A DNA stretch of 23,776 nt from assembly GCA_035535495.1 (NCBI GenBank), contig DATLQA010000158.1, positions 1 through 23,776 of the forward strand, given 5' to 3'. Each line of letters opens with the position of its first letter. Within the stretch, counting starts at the first letter, position 1. The notes below the pieces were generated by a model. The model ran no database searches, was not told where the DNA came from, and saw only the letters and a list, made by a program, of their open reading frames with translations. Made by a program: the position numbers and the translations under genes. This stretch comes from DASUZB01 sp035535495 (GTDB taxonomy: Bacteria > Actinomycetota > CALGFH01). Of this stretch, positions 22,323 to 23,776 are shown one piece after another.

Positions 22323-22328
22323 AGGTTA
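22323..22328 (-). promoter_or_regulatory. Candidate -10 box for the DUF6328-type gene
   Basis: The minus strand reads TAACCT, overlapping the stop codon of the oxygenase gene and giving a leader of about 73 nt. TTGATC lies 20 bases upstream, which is too far for a normal -35. Confidence 0.3.
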
Positions 22329-23330
22329 CGCTGAGGCGGACACCAGGGGATCAACCCGGCCGCGGAGGTAGCCGGCGGCGACCATGGTGACGAACCGGTA
22401 CACGGCGTCCTCGCTCGGGGCCAGCGGGCCGGGCCGGTAGCCGGGCGAGCGCATGCCGCGCTGCACCGACTCGCACGCCCGCCAGTCCTGCCGGTTGGTC
22501 AGGTCCCAGAAGGCCACCGCCGCCGACGGGTCGAACCGTTCGGCCGCCACCGCCGCCGGCGCGAACAGCCACTCGCACTCCACCAGGGTGCGCTCGGAGT
22601 CGAGCGGTTCGAGCCGGTGGGTCAGCACGTAGTCGGGATGGGCGCTTACCAGCAGGTTGGGGAACAGGCCCACGTACAGCACCTGGCGCCGGCGGCGCTC
22701 GTCCAGGCCGCGGAGTGGCGCCGCCCCGACGGTGCCGCCCAGCGCCATGGTGGCCGCCTGGGGCCGCAGCTCCATGGCGCCGCCGACCCAGGCGCCCCGT
22801 GGCGCCAGGTTGCGGCCGCTGTCCGGCGGGGTGAGCCGGCACAGCTCCGGGTGGATGCTCGGGCAGTGGTAGCACTCGTGGTAGTTCTCGACCAGCAGCT
22901 TCCAGTTCGCCTGGACGACGTACGACTCCCGGGCCGCTGTCACCAGCCGGGCCGGCTCCCATGGCGCCAGCAGCCCGCCGAGGTCGCCGGCGAACGCGTC
23001 CAGGTCGGGCGCGTCGCCGCCGAGGTCGACGAAGGCGAACCCGTGCCAGGTGGCCAGCCGGGCCGGCGCGCCGTCCGGCCCGGTGGCGCGCGGGACGCCG
23101 TCCTCGCCGCCGTCCAGCACCACCGGCGTGCCGCCGACCGTGACCGCCCGCCGCGGCTGCTGCCCGGCCGGCCGGGCCCGTCCCACGCAGTACCAGGAGC
23201 CGGCCAGGAAGCGGGCCTGCTCCCAGGCGAACACGGCCGGTGACCGGTAGGCGTCGGCCGGCAGGGTCCGGCTGGCCCCGAACGGCGCCAGGGCCTGGCC
23301 CACCGCCACCGGGTCAAGCGGCGCGGCCAT
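22326..23330 (-). CDS. Ring-hydroxylating oxygenase alpha subunit lacking its Rieske domain
   Basis: The 334-residue product belongs to the aromatic ring-hydroxylating oxygenase alpha-subunit family. The mononuclear-iron catalytic domain looks complete: ENYHECYHCPSIHPEL gives His155 and His160 with bridging Glu152, and FWDLTNRQDWRACE probably gives the Asp ligand (about 282). The GPLAPSEDAVYRFV block is also present. The Rieske part is not: DGVPRA (78-82) is followed within a dozen residues by LATWHGFAFVDL, where relatives have about 70 residues with CxH and CxxH cluster ligands. Length is short by the same amount, and the frame is open throughout. ATG 23330 is taken; GTG 23363, overlapping the aminotransferase stop (GTGA), is an alternative. 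Without the cluster, normal electron delivery is not possible. Confidence 0.85.
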   Translation of the reverse strand: MAAPLDPVAVGQALAPFGASRTLPADAYRSPAVFAWEQARFLAGSWYCVGRARPAGQQPRRAVTVGGTPVVLDGGEDGVPRATGPDGAPARLATWHGFAFVDLGGDAPDLDAFAGDLGGLLAPWEPARLVTAARESYVVQANWKLLVENYHECYHCPSIHPELCRLTPPDSGRNLAPRGAWVGGAMELRPQAATMALGGTVGAAPLRGLDERRRRQVLYVGLFPNLLVSAHPDYVLTHRLEPLDSERTLVECEWLFAPAAVAAERFDPSAAVAFWDLTNRQDWRACESVQRGMRSPGYRPGPLAPSEDAVYRFVTMVAAGYLRGRVDPLVSASA

Positions 23331-23359
23331 CGCGGCCTGGCCGGTCACAGCCTGGCGGG

Positions 23360-23776
23360 TCACGGCCCGCCGCGCCCGGTCACCTCCCGGGCGAAGGTCT
23401 CGAAGGCGTTGACGTAGCGGGCGACGTCCTCGTCGGTGTGCTGCACCGACAGGGTCCACTGCTCGTCGATGCCCGGGGTCATGAACACGCCCTCGGTGAT
23501 CTCGTACAGCCAGGAGAGGTAGGAGAGGTCGGCGTCCACGCCCGGGGCGTCGAAGCCGGCGTACTCGCGGTAGTCCCGCAGCGGCTTGGGGGCGTACATC
23601 ACCGCGCCCTTGGCACCCGAGCCGGTGGTGTACATCGGCAGGTCGTAGCTGTCGATCACGCGCTGGCAGCCGGCCAGCTGGGCGTCGTTGAGGCGGTTGA
23701 GGTGCTCGTAGGCGCTCGGGGTGAGGATCTCGGTCAGGGCGACCAGCCCGGCCCGGGCGGAGAGCGGGTTGCCGTT
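23360..23776 (-). CDS. Class III aminotransferase (glutamate-1-semialdehyde aminomutase-like), C-terminal part
   Basis: The last 138 residues of a PLP-dependent aminotransferase are present; the gene runs off the right edge, so the PLP lysine and the start are not seen. GNPLSARAGLVALTEIL is the typical conserved segment after the active-site lysine. The end (FMTPGIDEQWTLSVQHTDEDV, then a final helix with FETFAREV) matches the HemL-like subgroup. True HemL is not certain, since many actinobacteria carry HemL-like enzymes with other substrates. The stop lies 30 bases before the oxygenase ATG and overlaps its alternative GTG, so the two form an operon and may act on one substrate in turn. Confidence 0.85.
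   Translation of the reverse strand, partial: NGNPLSARAGLVALTEILTPSAYEHLNRLNDAQLAGCQRVIDSYDLPMYTTGSGAKGAVMYAPKPLRDYREYAGFDAPGVDADLSYLSWLYEITEGVFMTPGIDEQWTLSVQHTDEDVARYVNAFETFAREVTGRGGP

Overview
This window is very GC-rich chromosomal DNA, with most third codon positions G or C and many GTG/TTG starts. It looks like an actinomycetote. Supporting points are the qcrC-qcrA order of the actinobacterial cytochrome bc complex, a PASTA-type Ser/Thr kinase, a DUF6328-type membrane protein, Lgt with a charged C-terminal tail, and -10 boxes of TAnnnT type without clear -35 boxes. I cannot fix the genus. No tRNA, rRNA, transposase, phage gene, CRISPR array or replication origin is visible. Coding density is high and no gap between genes exceeds 300 bases.

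Layout. Bases 1-1351 (minus) hold qcrA (cut by the window edge) and qcrC, part of the respiratory bc complex. Bases 1605-4477 (plus) hold tryptophan 2,3-dioxygenase, an aldo/keto reductase and prolipoprotein diacylglyceryl transferase (lgt), the last two overlapping by four bases. A minus-strand arginine deiminase (4497-5711) follows. Next comes a block bounded by two inward-facing copies of one small universal-stress-like gene (5924-6361 plus, 10185-10622 minus). Between them are two membrane-anchored hypothetical proteins, EPSP synthase (aroA) and a YdfG-like short-chain dehydrogenase.

Bases 10774-12934 carry a small lipoprotein (an Lgt substrate), a DJ-1/PfpI protein and a NYN-nuclease/LOTUS protein. 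Bases 12919-15029 (minus) look like one operon: 3-methyladenine glycosylase, a crotonase, a GNAT acetyltransferase and a short remnant of a PaaI-type thioesterase. Bases 15221-17283 hold a UbiA prenyltransferase with a small zinc-ribbon protein, divergent from a cis-prenyl diphosphate synthase, so this is a polyprenyl-lipid locus. Bases 17429-21712 carry a small membrane protein overlapping a DPP-IV-like peptidase, then a PknB-like kinase. The right end (minus) has a DUF6328-type protein and an aminotransferase-oxygenase pair cut by the window edge.

The most unusual item is the oxygenase at 22326-23330. It keeps the mononuclear-iron catalytic domain of Rieske ring-hydroxylating oxygenases, but the Rieske [2Fe-2S] domain is missing through an apparently clean in-frame loss. 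Other points worth checking are the truncated thioesterase with an intact ribosome binding site, a 9-bp-period GATCT array in a probable mRNA leader, a possible leaderless proline-rich leader peptide before the prenyl synthase, and the inverted paralogue pair. Most of the rest is ordinary housekeeping content.
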